63,654 bases of DNA from Streptomyces malaysiensis subsp. samsunensis (GCF_024519315.1 NZ_JANIIC010000063.1:1-63654), one strand, 5' to 3'; shown: positions 16,134-24,904, counted from the stretch's first letter. Notes: generated by a model not told the origin, from the sequence alone. Numbers and translations are program-made.

Positions 16134-17456
16134 GTGACCGAGTCCGCACCGCCCGCCCACTCCCCGGCACCGGACGGCCGCCCTGACACGAGCCGCCCAC
16201 GTGAAGGGGGACCGCCGCCGCCCTCCGCACTGCTGCGCCGGGCCCGCGCCGAGGTCTTCCTGCTCTTCTTCATCAACGCCATCGCCTACGCCAATATCGT
16301 GCCCAGGCTGCCCGAGATCCGGGACAGCATCGGGCTGTCGAACACCGCGCTCGGCACGGCCATCGCCGCCATGCCGGTCGGGGCCCTGGTCGCCGGGCTG
16401 TTCGCGGGTGCGATGGGCGCCCGTATCGGCAGCGGCCGCCTCGCCGCGCTCTGCGCGTTCGGCTTCGCGGCCGCCGTTCCCCTGGTGTCCTTCGCCTCGG
16501 TGTGGGCCATGCTCGCCTGCTGCCTGTTCCTGCTCGGCGTGCTCGACGCGATCATGGACGCCGCGATGAACACCCATGGCCTGCGCGTCCAGCGGGGCTA
16601 CGGACGGTCCATCCTGAGCAGCTTCCACGGGCTGTGGAGCGTGGGCGCGGTCGTCGGCGGCCTGCTCTCCACCACGCTGGCCGGTGCGGGCGTACCGCTG
16701 CGCTGGCACCTCCTCGGCATCGGGGCGCTCCTCGCCGTGCTGGGCGTGGCGGTGTGGCCCCTGCTGCTCCCCGGCCGCGACGAGGACGAGGCACCGACAT
16801 CGGCGGAGGCTCGGCAGACCGAGACGGCTCCGGCCACACCCGAGTCCTCCCCGGCCGCGACGGCGGCCCGCGCCGGACTGAAGGCGGCCCTGCTGCCGCT
16901 GCTGCTCCTCGGGCTGCTGCTGGCGATGTCGTCCGTGGTCGAGGACACGCCCGCGTCATGGGGATCGGCCCTGCTCCAGGACGACTACGGGGCCTCCGCA
17001 TGGCTGGCCGGTTTCGCCTACGTCGCGTTCCAGACCGCCATGACCATCGCACGGTTCACCGGGGACCGGGTCGTGGACCGGTACGGCCGGGTGCCGGTCG
17101 CCCGGGTGGGAGGGCTGCTCATCGCGGTGCCCCTGTCCCTCGCCCTGCTCACCCACTCGACCCCGGCGGTGATCGCCGCGTTCGCCTGCGCGGGCCTGGG
17201 CGCCGCCACCCTCTTCCCCTCCGCCATGCACGCGGCCGCCAGCATTCCGGGCATCCGCAGTTCCGACGGGGTCGCCGTGGTCTCCTGGCTGGCCAGGGTG
17301 GGCTTCCTCGCGGCGCCACCCCTGGTCGGGCTCATCGGCGACCGGATCAGCCTGCGGGTCGGCGTGGCGATGATCGTCGTCGCCGGGCTGCTCATCCTGG
17401 CCCTCGCGAAGGTCTTCGCCCCCGCCGACCGGAGCATGTCCGAAGCATCGCGGTGA
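16134..17456 (+). CDS. MFS transporter (YbjJ-like)
   Basis: 440 aa from GTG 16134 (GAGGAG 6-7 bp upstream). Hydrophobicity suggests 11-12 transmembrane segments in two halves, separated by an acidic, Ala/Thr/Glu-rich central loop (residues 220-250). The motif A-like loop after TM2 (GAMGARIGSGRLAAL) is in the first half, and GDRVVDRYGRVPVAR is its counterpart in the second. It resembles the YbjJ/sugar-efflux branch. As the last gene of the kinase-phosphatase-glycosyltransferase series it may export their product. A strong hairpin closes the unit. Confidence 0.85.
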   Translation: MTESAPPAHSPAPDGRPDTSRPREGGPPPPSALLRRARAEVFLLFFINAIAYANIVPRLPEIRDSIGLSNTALGTAIAAMPVGALVAGLFAGAMGARIGSGRLAALCAFGFAAAVPLVSFASVWAMLACCLFLLGVLDAIMDAAMNTHGLRVQRGYGRSILSSFHGLWSVGAVVGGLLSTTLAGAGVPLRWHLLGIGALLAVLGVAVWPLLLPGRDEDEAPTSAEARQTETAPATPESSPAATAARAGLKAALLPLLLLGLLLAMSSVVEDTPASWGSALLQDDYGASAWLAGFAYVAFQTAMTIARFTGDRVVDRYGRVPVARVGGLLIAVPLSLALLTHSTPAVIAAFACAGLGAATLFPSAMHAAASIPGIRSSDGVAVVSWLARVGFLAAPPLVGLIGDRISLRVGVAMIVVAGLLILALAKVFAPADRSMSEASR

Positions 17457-17487
17457 CGGGGCCGGACTCTCGGAGTCCGGCCCCGTC
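17455..17487. terminator. Bidirectional hairpin between convergent genes
   Basis: Perfect 15-bp stem (17455-17469 with 17473-17487) and a 3-nt loop, between the ends of the MFS gene (plus) and the Uma2 gene (minus). Confidence 0.85.
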
Positions 17488-17489
17488 TC

Positions 17490-18071
17490 TCACCTGTTTG
17501 TATCGGGGGCGAGGTCGTTCAGATTGATGTCGATCTTGAAGGGAACCGTCCGCTGGAGGCTGTGGCGGAAGATTCCGGCCGGGGCGTAGGCCCCGGTCGG
17601 TTCGTCGAGCTCGTAGACGTGGACGACGGGCATCCCACCCTCGTCCTCGATGCGCCAGTAGTGGGGAATCCCGGCCTCGGCGTACTTGCGGAGCTTGACC
17701 GTTCGGTCCCGGTGGGCGGATTCGGGGGAGACGACCTCGATGACGAGTTGGACTTCCTCCGGCGCGAACCAGGTGCGGTCACTGTCGAAGTCGGCCGTTG
17801 TCACCAGCAAATCCGGTTCGGGCCGATTGCGTTGATCGAGCTTGATCGTCATCTCGCGACCGACCCTCGTCTCGGCGGGTACCTGCTCCATGAGCGCGAT
17901 GGTGAGCATCGTGACGAGGTGGCCATGCCACCACCTCTGCGGAGACATCATGAAAACGAGTGCTCCGTCGATGAGCTCGGTGTGGCGGGGTGCTTCCGGC
18001 AGGTGGTCCAGATCATCCGCGAACCAGCCCTCGGGGCGGGGCGGGCGCATCCAATCGGGGAGGGCGGTCAT
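17490..18071 (-). CDS. Uma2-family (DUF820) restriction endonuclease-like protein
   Basis: 193 aa. It shows the PD-(D/E)xK-like core of the Uma2 family: an N-terminal helix, ELIDGALVFMMSP, then RPEPDLLVTT, VQLVIEVVSPESAHRD and KLRKYAEAGIPHYWRIE. The Asp, the Glu in VIEV and the Lys of KLRKY form the presumed metal site. These proteins are abundant in actinobacteria and cyanobacteria, their function is unknown, and they often occur alone. The mRNA is probably leaderless (TACGGT six bases before the ATG). Confidence 0.88.
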   Translation of the reverse strand: MTALPDWMRPPRPEGWFADDLDHLPEAPRHTELIDGALVFMMSPQRWWHGHLVTMLTIALMEQVPAETRVGREMTIKLDQRNRPEPDLLVTTADFDSDRTWFAPEEVQLVIEVVSPESAHRDRTVKLRKYAEAGIPHYWRIEDEGGMPVVHVYELDEPTGAYAPAGIFRHSLQRTVPFKIDINLNDLAPDTNR

Positions 18072-18077
18072 GAGTCA

Positions 18078-18083
18078 ACCGTA
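18078..18083 (-). promoter_or_regulatory. -10 box TACGGT of a leaderless promoter (Uma2 gene)
   Basis: TACGGT, then TGACTC, then ATG 18071 on the minus strand; no Shine-Dalgarno sequence. Confidence 0.5.
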
Positions 18084-18216
18084 GCGGTGAGCGTTCGCCC
18101 CGGGAACGCGACGCCCTCCACCGGCACGGAGGAGTACGGGAACAGGGCTGAGGAGACGACAGTCGGCCAGGAAGTCCGGCCGTTGCCCCAGGCCGGGCCT
18201 GACGCGGGCCGGTCCG

Positions 18217-19647
18217 CTACGGCTTCTTCGGCTTGCCCTCGCCGTAGAGCCAGGTGTCGAAGAGGCGGGTCAGATCCTTGCCGGACTTCTTCTCGCACAG
18301 CTCGATGAACTGCTTCGTGTCCGCGTTGCCGTGCCGGTGGTCCTTGAGCCAGGTGCGGAGGATGGAGAAGAAGGTCTTGTCGCCGACGGCCCGGCGCACC
18401 TGATGCACCACCATCGCGCCGCGGCCGTAGACCGGCGGGTCGGAGACGCTGGCGACGTTCGGGGGGTCGGCGGGCGGGAAGTCCCAGATGCCCTCGCTCT
18501 CGTCGTCGGTGCCGTCGTAGAAGTCGTCGAAGACCTGCTGGGCGGTGCGGCCGTCGTGGTCCTCCTCCCACAGCCACTCGGCGTAGGTCGCGAAGCCCTC
18601 GTTGAGCCACATGTCCTTCCAGACCCGGGGGGTGACCGAGTCGCCGAACCACTGGTGGGCGAGTTCGTGCACGACGAGCGTCTTGTCCGGGGCCGCGTCG
18701 AAGAACGGCTTGGTCTGGGTCTCCAGGGCGTAGCCGAGGCCGGGGAGGTGGCCCACGACCGCGCCGGTGGAGGAGAAGGGGTACGGCCCGAAGACGCGGC
18801 TCTCCCAGGTGATGACGTCGTCGACCTGGTCGGCGATGTCCTTGGCGCCGCGGGCCTCGGTGGGGTCGACGGCCACGTACGAGGGCAGGCCCTCGCCGGT
18901 GGTCGTGGTGCGGACGCCGAAGCGGCCGATGGCGACCGTGGCCAGATAGCTCGCCATGGGCTCGCCGGCGCGCCAACGGAATGTGGTGCGGCGCCCCCGG
19001 GTCTCCTGGCCCTTCAGCTCTCCGTTGGAGACGGCGGTGTAGCCCTCGGGCACGGTGACGGCGATGTCGTAGGCGGCCTTGTCGGAAGGGTGGTGATTGC
19101 CGGGGAACCAGGTCATGGACCCGGTCGGCTCGCCGAGGGCCACGGCGCCGTCGTCGGTGCGGAGCCATCCCTCCTTCCCGCTGTCCTCGCCGCTGAAGGT
19201 CTTCGGCCTGCCGCCGTAGACGACGGTGGCCGTGAAATCGCGGCCCTCGGGGAGCGCCGAGGCGGGGGTGAGGATCAGCTCGCTGCCGCTGCGGGCGGCC
19301 TTGGCGGGGCGCCCGTTCACCGTGGCCTTCCGCACCCGCAGCCCGGCGAGGTCGAGATGGAAGGAGCTCAGGGCGCGGGTGGCGCGGGCGGTGATCCGGG
19401 CGGTGCCGTTCAGATGGCGGGAGCCGGGCGTGTAGTCGAGGGCGAGACGGTAGCCCCGTACGTCGTAGCCGCCGTTGCCCAGCCGCGGAAAGAGCGCGTC
19501 ACCGACCCCGGCGGACCCCGCACCGGCACCGGACACCCCGGCCGCGTCCTGCGCCCCGGCCCCACCGGTGCAGCCCGCGCACAGCGCGAGCAGCAGTACG
19601 CCGGGAAGAACGCGTGACAGGTGGCGCCCCGCCCGTGCCCCGCTCAT
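18217..19647 (-). CDS. M1-family zinc metallopeptidase, lipoprotein
   Basis: 476 aa. The N-terminus is a lipoprotein signal (basic start, hydrophobic LLLALCAGC lipobox with Cys near residue 25), so the enzyme is anchored outside the membrane. The catalytic domain has the gluzincin motif HELAHQWFGD with the third zinc ligand in NEGFATYAEW 18 residues on, and a GAMEN-like exopeptidase region (GSMTWFPGNHH). At 476 aa it lacks the large C-terminal ERAP-like domain of aminopeptidase N, as many Streptomyces M1 proteins do. It probably trims peptides at the cell surface, which may feed the oligopeptide importers further along. Confidence 0.9.
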   Translation of the reverse strand: MSGARAGRHLSRVLPGVLLLALCAGCTGGAGAQDAAGVSGAGAGSAGVGDALFPRLGNGGYDVRGYRLALDYTPGSRHLNGTARITARATRALSSFHLDLAGLRVRKATVNGRPAKAARSGSELILTPASALPEGRDFTATVVYGGRPKTFSGEDSGKEGWLRTDDGAVALGEPTGSMTWFPGNHHPSDKAAYDIAVTVPEGYTAVSNGELKGQETRGRRTTFRWRAGEPMASYLATVAIGRFGVRTTTTGEGLPSYVAVDPTEARGAKDIADQVDDVITWESRVFGPYPFSSTGAVVGHLPGLGYALETQTKPFFDAAPDKTLVVHELAHQWFGDSVTPRVWKDMWLNEGFATYAEWLWEEDHDGRTAQQVFDDFYDGTDDESEGIWDFPPADPPNVASVSDPPVYGRGAMVVHQVRRAVGDKTFFSILRTWLKDHRHGNADTKQFIELCEKKSGKDLTRLFDTWLYGEGKPKKP

Positions 19648-19964
19648 CCCCGCTCCGGCTCGGGTGCCGGGGATTCGCCGGGGACGAGGGGCACCGCACG
19701 CAGCCGTCCGATCCGCGCGTCATGGCGCTCCGCCCACTGCGACCGCGGTTCGTCGTCCATCTCGGTTTCCTTGTGTCGAGGGTGGCTTCTCAGGAGCCTA
19801 GCGGCCGCCGGGCCCGCCCGGCGGACAGCAGGACCGGCCCCGCGCCGCCCGCACGATCAGCGTTCCGTCATGCCCTGGCTCCGGTACGGCGACGACCCGC
19901 GCCCGGCTTTCTCGCGGCCCGCGTCCATCGGCAGCAGTTTTCGCGTGCGTGGGAGCATGGGGCC
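19648..19964. other. Divergent intergenic region
   Basis: About 320 bp between the M1 peptidase and the APH-like kinase. Frames run through it, but none has family features. It must hold both promoters; I see no clear box. Confidence 0.35.
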
Positions 19965-20993
19965 ATGTGGGCACAGCCGCCGTTCGGGGACAGACTGCGG
20001 GCCGAGCTGGGTTCGCCCCGTCGGGCTCGCAGGCTGGGCAGCAGTCCGCGGTCGCGGGTGTGGCGGGCCGAGCTGTCCGGCACTCCGGTGGTGGTCAAGC
20101 AGCTCATCGAGGGGCCGGAGGCCGCCGAGCGATACGCCCGCGAGGTGGCCGCGCTGCGGCTCGCGTCCCGGGTCGATCCGCCCGTCGTACCGGGGCTCCT
20201 CGGGGCCGACCCCGGCGAGCGGGTGCTGGTCCTGGAGTACCTGGACGAGCAATCGCCGGCCGACGACTGGGTGGTCGGCTACGCCGAGGCGCTGGCCCGG
20301 CTCCACGCGGCCACCAGCGCTGACGACGTGGGCCTTCTCCCGGCCTGGTCCGGCCCCACCCGCGATGACATCGGCTCCTTCCTCGCGCTCGCGCGGACGC
20401 TCGGCTGTACGGTGCCGTCCGCGGTGTGGACCGAGCTGGACGACCTCGTGAACCGTCTGACCCACGCGTCCGGGCATGCCCTGCTGCACGGCGATCCCTG
20501 CCCGGGTAATGACATGCACACCAGCAGCGGAACCAGGTTCATCGACTTCGAACAGGCCGCGCTCGGCCATGGGCTCGTGGAACTCGCCTACCTTCGCATC
20601 GGCTTCCCGACCTGCTGGTGCGTCACGGCCCCGGCCCAGCCGCTGCTGGACGCGGCGGAGGCCGCCTATCGCACCGCGTGGCGCCATGCGACGGGCGCCG
20701 AGGTCCGGGACGATCTCACCGACGCCTGCGCGGGCTGGCTGCTTCGCGGCGATGCGCTGGTCGAGCGGGCGTACCGGGGGACCGCCGACCATCTGTCCAA
20801 GGTCCCCGACGGGGACTGGCGGTGGGGCACCGCCACCGCCCGGCAGCGGCTCGTCCACCGTCTTGGGATCATCGGCCGGATGACCGTCAGCGGCGGCGAG
20901 CTCGGGAATCTGGGACAGCTCGCGATGGCCATGCGCGGCGCCATACTCTCCCGTTGGCCCGCGCTTCAGCCACTCCCCTCGCGGCGGCCCTGA
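19965..20993 (+). CDS. APH-fold phosphotransferase
   Basis: 342 aa from ATG 19965 (GGGAG about 9 bp upstream). Kinase features: an N-lobe Lys in VVVKQLIEGPEAAERYAREV, the hinge VLEYLDE, the catalytic loop LLHGDPCPGN (HGDxxxxN) near residue 175, and the metal loop FIDFEQAALG. A frame open 117 codons further upstream has no family content and is rejected. It is monocistronic, separated from the GntR gene by 132 bp. Substrate unknown; a choline, fructosamine or antibiotic kinase are all possible. Confidence 0.82.
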   Translation: MWAQPPFGDRLRAELGSPRRARRLGSSPRSRVWRAELSGTPVVVKQLIEGPEAAERYAREVAALRLASRVDPPVVPGLLGADPGERVLVLEYLDEQSPADDWVVGYAEALARLHAATSADDVGLLPAWSGPTRDDIGSFLALARTLGCTVPSAVWTELDDLVNRLTHASGHALLHGDPCPGNDMHTSSGTRFIDFEQAALGHGLVELAYLRIGFPTCWCVTAPAQPLLDAAEAAYRTAWRHATGAEVRDDLTDACAGWLLRGDALVERAYRGTADHLSKVPDGDWRWGTATARQRLVHRLGIIGRMTVSGGELGNLGQLAMAMRGAILSRWPALQPLPSRRP

Positions 20994-21063
20994 CGGCCCC
21001 GCCACCCGGCGGGTTAAACGTCCCTGAGCTGCCGTTCACCACTTCTAGTGAAGCTCTGGCCTT

Positions 21064-21082
21064 GTGTTGCAATTGACAACAC
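21064..21082. promoter_or_regulatory. Candidate GntR operator GTGTTG-N7-CAACAC
   Basis: A perfect 6-bp inverted repeat with CAATTG in its centre overlaps a consensus -35 (TTGACA, 21073-21078). It lies 44 bp before the GntR start, a position expected for autoregulation. Confidence 0.5.
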
Positions 21083-21116
21083 TGGGTTGCCAAGCTGTTG
21101 CTGACTGTCAACCCAG
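21082..21116 (+). promoter_or_regulatory. Hairpin that reaches the ribosome-binding site of the GntR gene
   Basis: CTGGGTTG (21082-21089) pairs perfectly with CAACCCAG (21109-21116). The right arm includes the first bases of the AGGGAG ribosome-binding site (21115-21120), so the leader could partly mask it. Confidence 0.4.
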
Positions 21117-21125
21117 GGAGTGCAC

Positions 21126-21878
21126 GTGGCCTTTGGTGACCAGCCCGCATACCTCCGGGTCGCCGACGATCTGCGGAAGAAGATCGCCGCGGGTGAGCTG
21201 CCGCCGCATGCGCGTCTCCCGTCCCAGGCCAGGATCCGGGAGGAGTACGGGGTTTCGGACACCGTCGCGCTGGAGGCGCGCAAGGTGCTGATGGCCGAGG
21301 GGCTGGTCGAGGGGCGGTCCGGGTCCGGTACGTATGTGCGGGCGCAGCCGGTGCCGCGGCGGGTGGTGCGCGGGGGCTTCCATACCGCCGGTGAGACCAC
21401 GCCGTTCCGGCAGGAGCAGGCCGACGACCGGATCACCGGCACCTGGGACGCCGACAGCGAGCAGGAGCGGGCCGGGCGGGAGATCGCCGGGCGGCTGGGG
21501 ATCGAGGTGGGGGAGCGGGTGATGCGCACCCGCTATGTGTTCCGGTCGCTGGGGGAGGTGGTGATGCTCTCCACCTCATGGGAGCCGCTCGCGCTGACCG
21601 GCCGTACGCCCGTGATACTGCCCGAGGAGGGGCCGTTGGCCGGGCGCGGGGTCGTCGACCGGATGGCCGCCCTCGACCTGGTGGTGGACAACGTGGCGGA
21701 GGAGGTCGGCGCGCGCCCCGGCCGGGCCGAGGAGGTGCTGGCGCTGGGCGGGGTGCCGGGCCACTGGGTGATGGTCACCTCGCGTACGTATTTCGCGGGC
21801 GGCCGCCCGGTGGAGACCGCCGATGTGGTGGTGCTGGCCGAGCGCTATCGGATCGCCTATCGGCTGCCGGTGAAGTGA
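21126..21878 (+). CDS. GntR/HutC-family transcriptional regulator with UTRA domain
   Basis: About 250 aa. The N-terminal winged helix (YLRVADDLRKKIAAGELPPHARLPSQARIREEYGVS, with the GSGTYVR wing at residue 70) is followed by a UTRA effector domain (residues 95-250, RTRYVF..., YRIAYRLPV end). UTRA domains sense sugars, amino acids or nucleobase-related ligands. GTG 21126 is chosen over GTG 21120 because AGGGAG ends at 21120, leaving 5 bp. The NCS1 permease gene follows on the same strand and is a natural target. Confidence 0.88.
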   Translation: MAFGDQPAYLRVADDLRKKIAAGELPPHARLPSQARIREEYGVSDTVALEARKVLMAEGLVEGRSGSGTYVRAQPVPRRVVRGGFHTAGETTPFRQEQADDRITGTWDADSEQERAGREIAGRLGIEVGERVMRTRYVFRSLGEVVMLSTSWEPLALTGRTPVILPEEGPLAGRGVVDRMAALDLVVDNVAEEVGARPGRAEEVLALGGVPGHWVMVTSRTYFAGGRPVETADVVVLAERYRIAYRLPVK

Positions 21879-22036
21879 GCCCCCGCCGGGGCTCTCCGAT
21901 AGTCGGGCGGCCCGTTCCGGGGCGTCTTACCGCGACTTAACCGCCGCCCCGCCGCCGTAACGGCCCGGCAATGCCGCCTCGCGGCCGTCCGTCACCCGCG
22001 GCTCCTACCGTCATCGGGCGTGAGGGAAAGGCCCGA

Positions 22037-23776
22037 GTGACAGGGGACGCCGGTATGACGGATTCGGTCGACGCGGTCGCGCCCGAGGCGGGGCCGTCCG
22101 CGGCGGGAGCGGCGGCCCACAGGGCCTCGCGGCGCAGTTACGCCCGGCTGGCGGCCGACGAGAGCCGCGAGGACTACTCGCTGCGCTACGCGCCCCACTC
22201 CTACCGCCGCTGGTCGCCGCCCATGGTCGCCTCGACGGCGCTCGGCGGGATCGCCTATCTCGCGGACTTCGCCATCGGCGCGTCCATCGTCTTCAGCTAC
22301 GGCTTCACCAGCGGTGTCGCCTCGATCCTCACCGCGGCGACGATCATCTTCCTGACCGGAATCCCCATCGCCCGCGCCTGTGCGACCTACGGCCTGGACA
22401 TGGACCTGGTCACCCGCGGTGCCGGATTCGGCTACTTCGGCTCGACGCTGACCTCGCTGATCTACGCCAGCTTCACCTTCATCTTCTTCGCGCTGGAGGG
22501 CTCGATCATGGCGCAGGCCATGCACCAGGCCGTCCATATCCCGCTGCCGGTCGGCTATCTGCTGACCACCCTCATCGTGATCCCGATCGTCTTCCGCGGT
22601 ATGGGCGCGCTCGCCAAGGTGCAGGCGTGGACCCAGCCGGTCTGGCTGATCGGGCTCGTCCTGCCGTTCGTGGCGCTGGCCTTCGAAGCGCCGGACTCCT
22701 GGGGCGCGTTCACCTCCTTCGGCGGGACCGAGGGCGCGGGCTCCGGCTTCGACTGGATCGGATACGGCCTGGGCACGGGTGTCGCGCTCTCGCTGATCGC
22801 GCAGATCGGGGAGCAGGCCGACTATCTGCGGTTCATGCCCGCGAAGACGGAGGAGAACCGGCGGCGCTGGAATCTGGCGGTCCTGGCCGCAGGCCCCGGC
22901 TGGGTGGTCATCGGGGCGGCCAAGCAGATCGGCGGCGCCTTCCTCGCGTTCGTGGCGCTCGACGCGGTCGGCGGGACCCATGCGCTGGAGCCCATCGCCC
23001 CGCAGATCGAGGCGCTGAAGCCCTGGCTGGGCTCGGTCGCGCTGCCCGCCGCCGCGGTCTTCGTGGTGATCTCCCAGATCAAGATCAATGTGACCAACGC
23101 CTACAGCGGTTCGCTGTCCTGGTCCAACTTCTTCTCCCGCGTCACCCACCGCCACCCCGGCCGGGTCTGGTACATCTTCCTCAACCTCGCCATCGCGCTG
23201 GCGCTGATGGAGATGAACATGTTCGCGGCGCTCAACAAGCTGCTGGGCTTCTACTCCAACGTCGGCATCGCCTGGATAGCCGCCGTCGCCGCCGATCTGG
23301 TCGTCAACAAGCCGCTCGGGCTGAGCCCGAAGTACATCGAGTTCAAGCGGGCGTATCTGCACCCGGTGAACCCCGCCGGATTCGGTGCGATGGTGATCGC
23401 CTCGACGGTCTCGATCGTCGCCTTCTTCGGGGGCTTCGGGGAGGTGGCGGAGGCGTTCTCGACCTTCATCGCCTGCGGTCTGGCCCTGGTGCTCTGCCCG
23501 TTGCTGGCCTGGCTCACCAAGGGCCGCTACTACCTGGCGCGGGAGAACACGGTGAACGGGCCCGGTGCCGAGGTCCCGGACCTCACCGCCACCCATCTGT
23601 GTGCCTCGTGCGAGACGGCGTACGAACTGCCGGACATCGCCGACTGCCCGGTGCGGGCGGGAGCCGTCTGTTCGCTGTGCTGCTCGCTGGACGCCGAATG
23701 CGGGGACGTCTGCCGCAAGGCGCCCACGGGCGAGCCGGTGCTGATGCCGCTGCCGACGGTGACCGCGACTCGGTGA
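22037..23776 (+). CDS. NCS1-family nucleobase/cation symporter with Cys-rich C-terminal tail
   Basis: 579 aa from GTG 22037 (GAGGGA upstream); ATG 22055 is an alternative. About 12 transmembrane segments cover residues 50-515, with NCS1 hallmarks: SYRRWSPPMVAS before TM1, GGIAYLADFAIG, a conserved GEQADYLRFMP loop, and a KINVTNAYSGSLSWSNFF segment. The family imports cytosine, purines, hydantoins, allantoin or thiamine with H+ or Na+. Unusually, the last 60 residues form a soluble tail with eight cysteines (CASC, CSLCC, C..C near the end), which looks like a metal-binding knuckle. It is probably controlled by the adjacent GntR/UTRA protein. Substrate not predictable. Confidence 0.85.
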   Translation: MTGDAGMTDSVDAVAPEAGPSAAGAAAHRASRRSYARLAADESREDYSLRYAPHSYRRWSPPMVASTALGGIAYLADFAIGASIVFSYGFTSGVASILTAATIIFLTGIPIARACATYGLDMDLVTRGAGFGYFGSTLTSLIYASFTFIFFALEGSIMAQAMHQAVHIPLPVGYLLTTLIVIPIVFRGMGALAKVQAWTQPVWLIGLVLPFVALAFEAPDSWGAFTSFGGTEGAGSGFDWIGYGLGTGVALSLIAQIGEQADYLRFMPAKTEENRRRWNLAVLAAGPGWVVIGAAKQIGGAFLAFVALDAVGGTHALEPIAPQIEALKPWLGSVALPAAAVFVVISQIKINVTNAYSGSLSWSNFFSRVTHRHPGRVWYIFLNLAIALALMEMNMFAALNKLLGFYSNVGIAWIAAVAADLVVNKPLGLSPKYIEFKRAYLHPVNPAGFGAMVIASTVSIVAFFGGFGEVAEAFSTFIACGLALVLCPLLAWLTKGRYYLARENTVNGPGAEVPDLTATHLCASCETAYELPDIADCPVRAGAVCSLCCSLDAECGDVCRKAPTGEPVLMPLPTVTATR

Positions 23777-23943
23777 AGGCCGGGGCGGACGTTTGGGACA
23801 TGGCCGGATGAGTGCCTCGTTGTAAGAACACGTATCCGCTGCGTGAAGGTAGGGCGTAGGCTCGGGCATATGCGGATCGGGATTTCCTTAACGGTGTCGC
23901 GGGATCGTGCGTCCGGGCGCGCCACAGCGGAGGGGTCGGGGAG

Positions 23944-24129
23944 ATGAGTGACGGGAACGCTGTGCTGCCCTGGCTCGTGATCCGCCAGGACGCCAACGGC
24001 AACCGCTACCGCGTCGGGCGCTACGCCACCAGGACGGAGGCCCAGGAGGTGGCCGACCGACTTGAGGGCGAGGGCCAGGAACAGCTGTACGTGGTCGAGC
24101 GGACCGCCGCATCCCGTCAGTCCGGCTAG
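23944..24129 (+). CDS. Small SPOR-like protein
   Basis: 61 aa: WLVIRQDANGNRYRVGRYATRTEAQEVADRLEG is a single beta-alpha-beta unit like that of SPOR domains, with no signal peptide or membrane segment. The ATG has GGGGAG immediately upstream. Small proteins of this kind are widespread in Streptomyces; their role is unknown. A strong terminator follows. Confidence 0.75.
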   Translation: MSDGNAVLPWLVIRQDANGNRYRVGRYATRTEAQEVADRLEGEGQEQLYVVERTAASRQSG

Positions 24130-24151
24130 CCCGCGGCACGACGTATGACGT

Positions 24152-24185
24152 CCAGGGTCCCGGGGCACTCGCCCCGGGGCCCTGG
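24152..24185 (+). terminator. Strong hairpin after the SPOR-like gene
   Basis: A 15-bp stem with one G:T pair (24152-24166 with 24171-24185) and a 4-nt ACTC loop, no T-run. Confidence 0.8.
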
Positions 24186-24210
24186 TGTGCTTCGGCGCAG
24201 GCCAGGGGGC

Positions 24211-24216
24211 TAGGGT
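24211..24216 (+). promoter_or_regulatory. -10 box TAGGGT of a leaderless promoter (Nudix gene)
   Basis: TAGGGT is followed by seven bases and then ATG 24224, with no ribosome-binding site in between. Confidence 0.5.
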
Positions 24217-24223
24217 GCGGCCC

Positions 24224-24658
24224 ATGGGCGTGCGCGTGGTGGTGGGCGGAGCGGTGTTCTACCGGGGGCGGCTGCTGGCCGCGCGGCGCAGCGCCCCACC
24301 CGAGCTCGCCGGCCGCTGGGAGCTTCCCGGCGGCAAGGCCGAGCCCGGGGAGACACCGCGGGAGACGCTCGTCCGTGAACTGCGCGAGGAGCTCGGGGTC
24401 GAGGTCGAGCCGCTCGAACCGCTGCCGGGGGAGTGGGCGCTGAAGCCCGGCTATGTGCTGCGGGTGTGGACCGCGGCCCTGCGCTCCGGTGAACCGCGCC
24501 CGCTGGAGGACCACGACGAGCTGCGCTGGCTCTCCCCGGACCGGGTGGACGAGGTGGACTGGCTGGACGAGGACCGCCCCGCGGTGGCGGAGGCGATGCG
24601 CAGGCTGCGCGCGGCCGCGACCGGGGACGCCGGGGAGACCCGTCCGCGCACCCCTTGA
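24224..24658 (+). CDS. Nudix hydrolase, MutT-like (d)NTP pyrophosphohydrolase
   Basis: 144 aa. The complete Nudix box GGKAEPGETPRETLVRELREELG spans residues 33-55 and includes REx2EE for Mg2+. N-terminal VVVGGAVFYRGRLLAARR and the later HDELRWL match the MutT/8-oxo-dGTPase branch (GRWELPGGK). The predicted role is sanitising oxidised nucleotides. It is monocistronic; the start is supported by the leaderless-type -10 box and by domain alignment. Confidence 0.88.
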   Translation: MGVRVVVGGAVFYRGRLLAARRSAPPELAGRWELPGGKAEPGETPRETLVRELREELGVEVEPLEPLPGEWALKPGYVLRVWTAALRSGEPRPLEDHDELRWLSPDRVDEVDWLDEDRPAVAEAMRRLRAAATGDAGETRPRTP

Positions 24659-24904
24659 GAATCGTCCCGGATGGGGGCTTTTCGGTGCCCGACACGGGAA
24701 AATCCATGGGGTTCGAGCCGCCTCCGCCCGGTTAGGAGTGAGGGGGAGCGCCGATCATGAGCGCTTCACCAAAAGCCGGGACGGAAACTGATGGCGGGCT
24801 GAGATAGTGCTGTGATCGTGAAGACCGTACTCGGGATGGCCGAAGTGCTGGATACTCGGCTATCTGAGGCCGGTCGGAGCACCTGAGCCGGAGGGGACGG
24901 GCGC

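Noticed and set aside
6127..17456. A complete natural-product gene cluster
   Set aside because: No cyclase, NRPS, PKS, terpene or aminotransferase core enzyme is present, and several enzymes are broken.
21992..23869. 625-codon minus-strand frame opposite the NCS1 gene
   Set aside because: Its composition (Arg/Gly/Asp/Gln-rich) is that of an antisense shadow; the plus strand has clear transmembrane segments.
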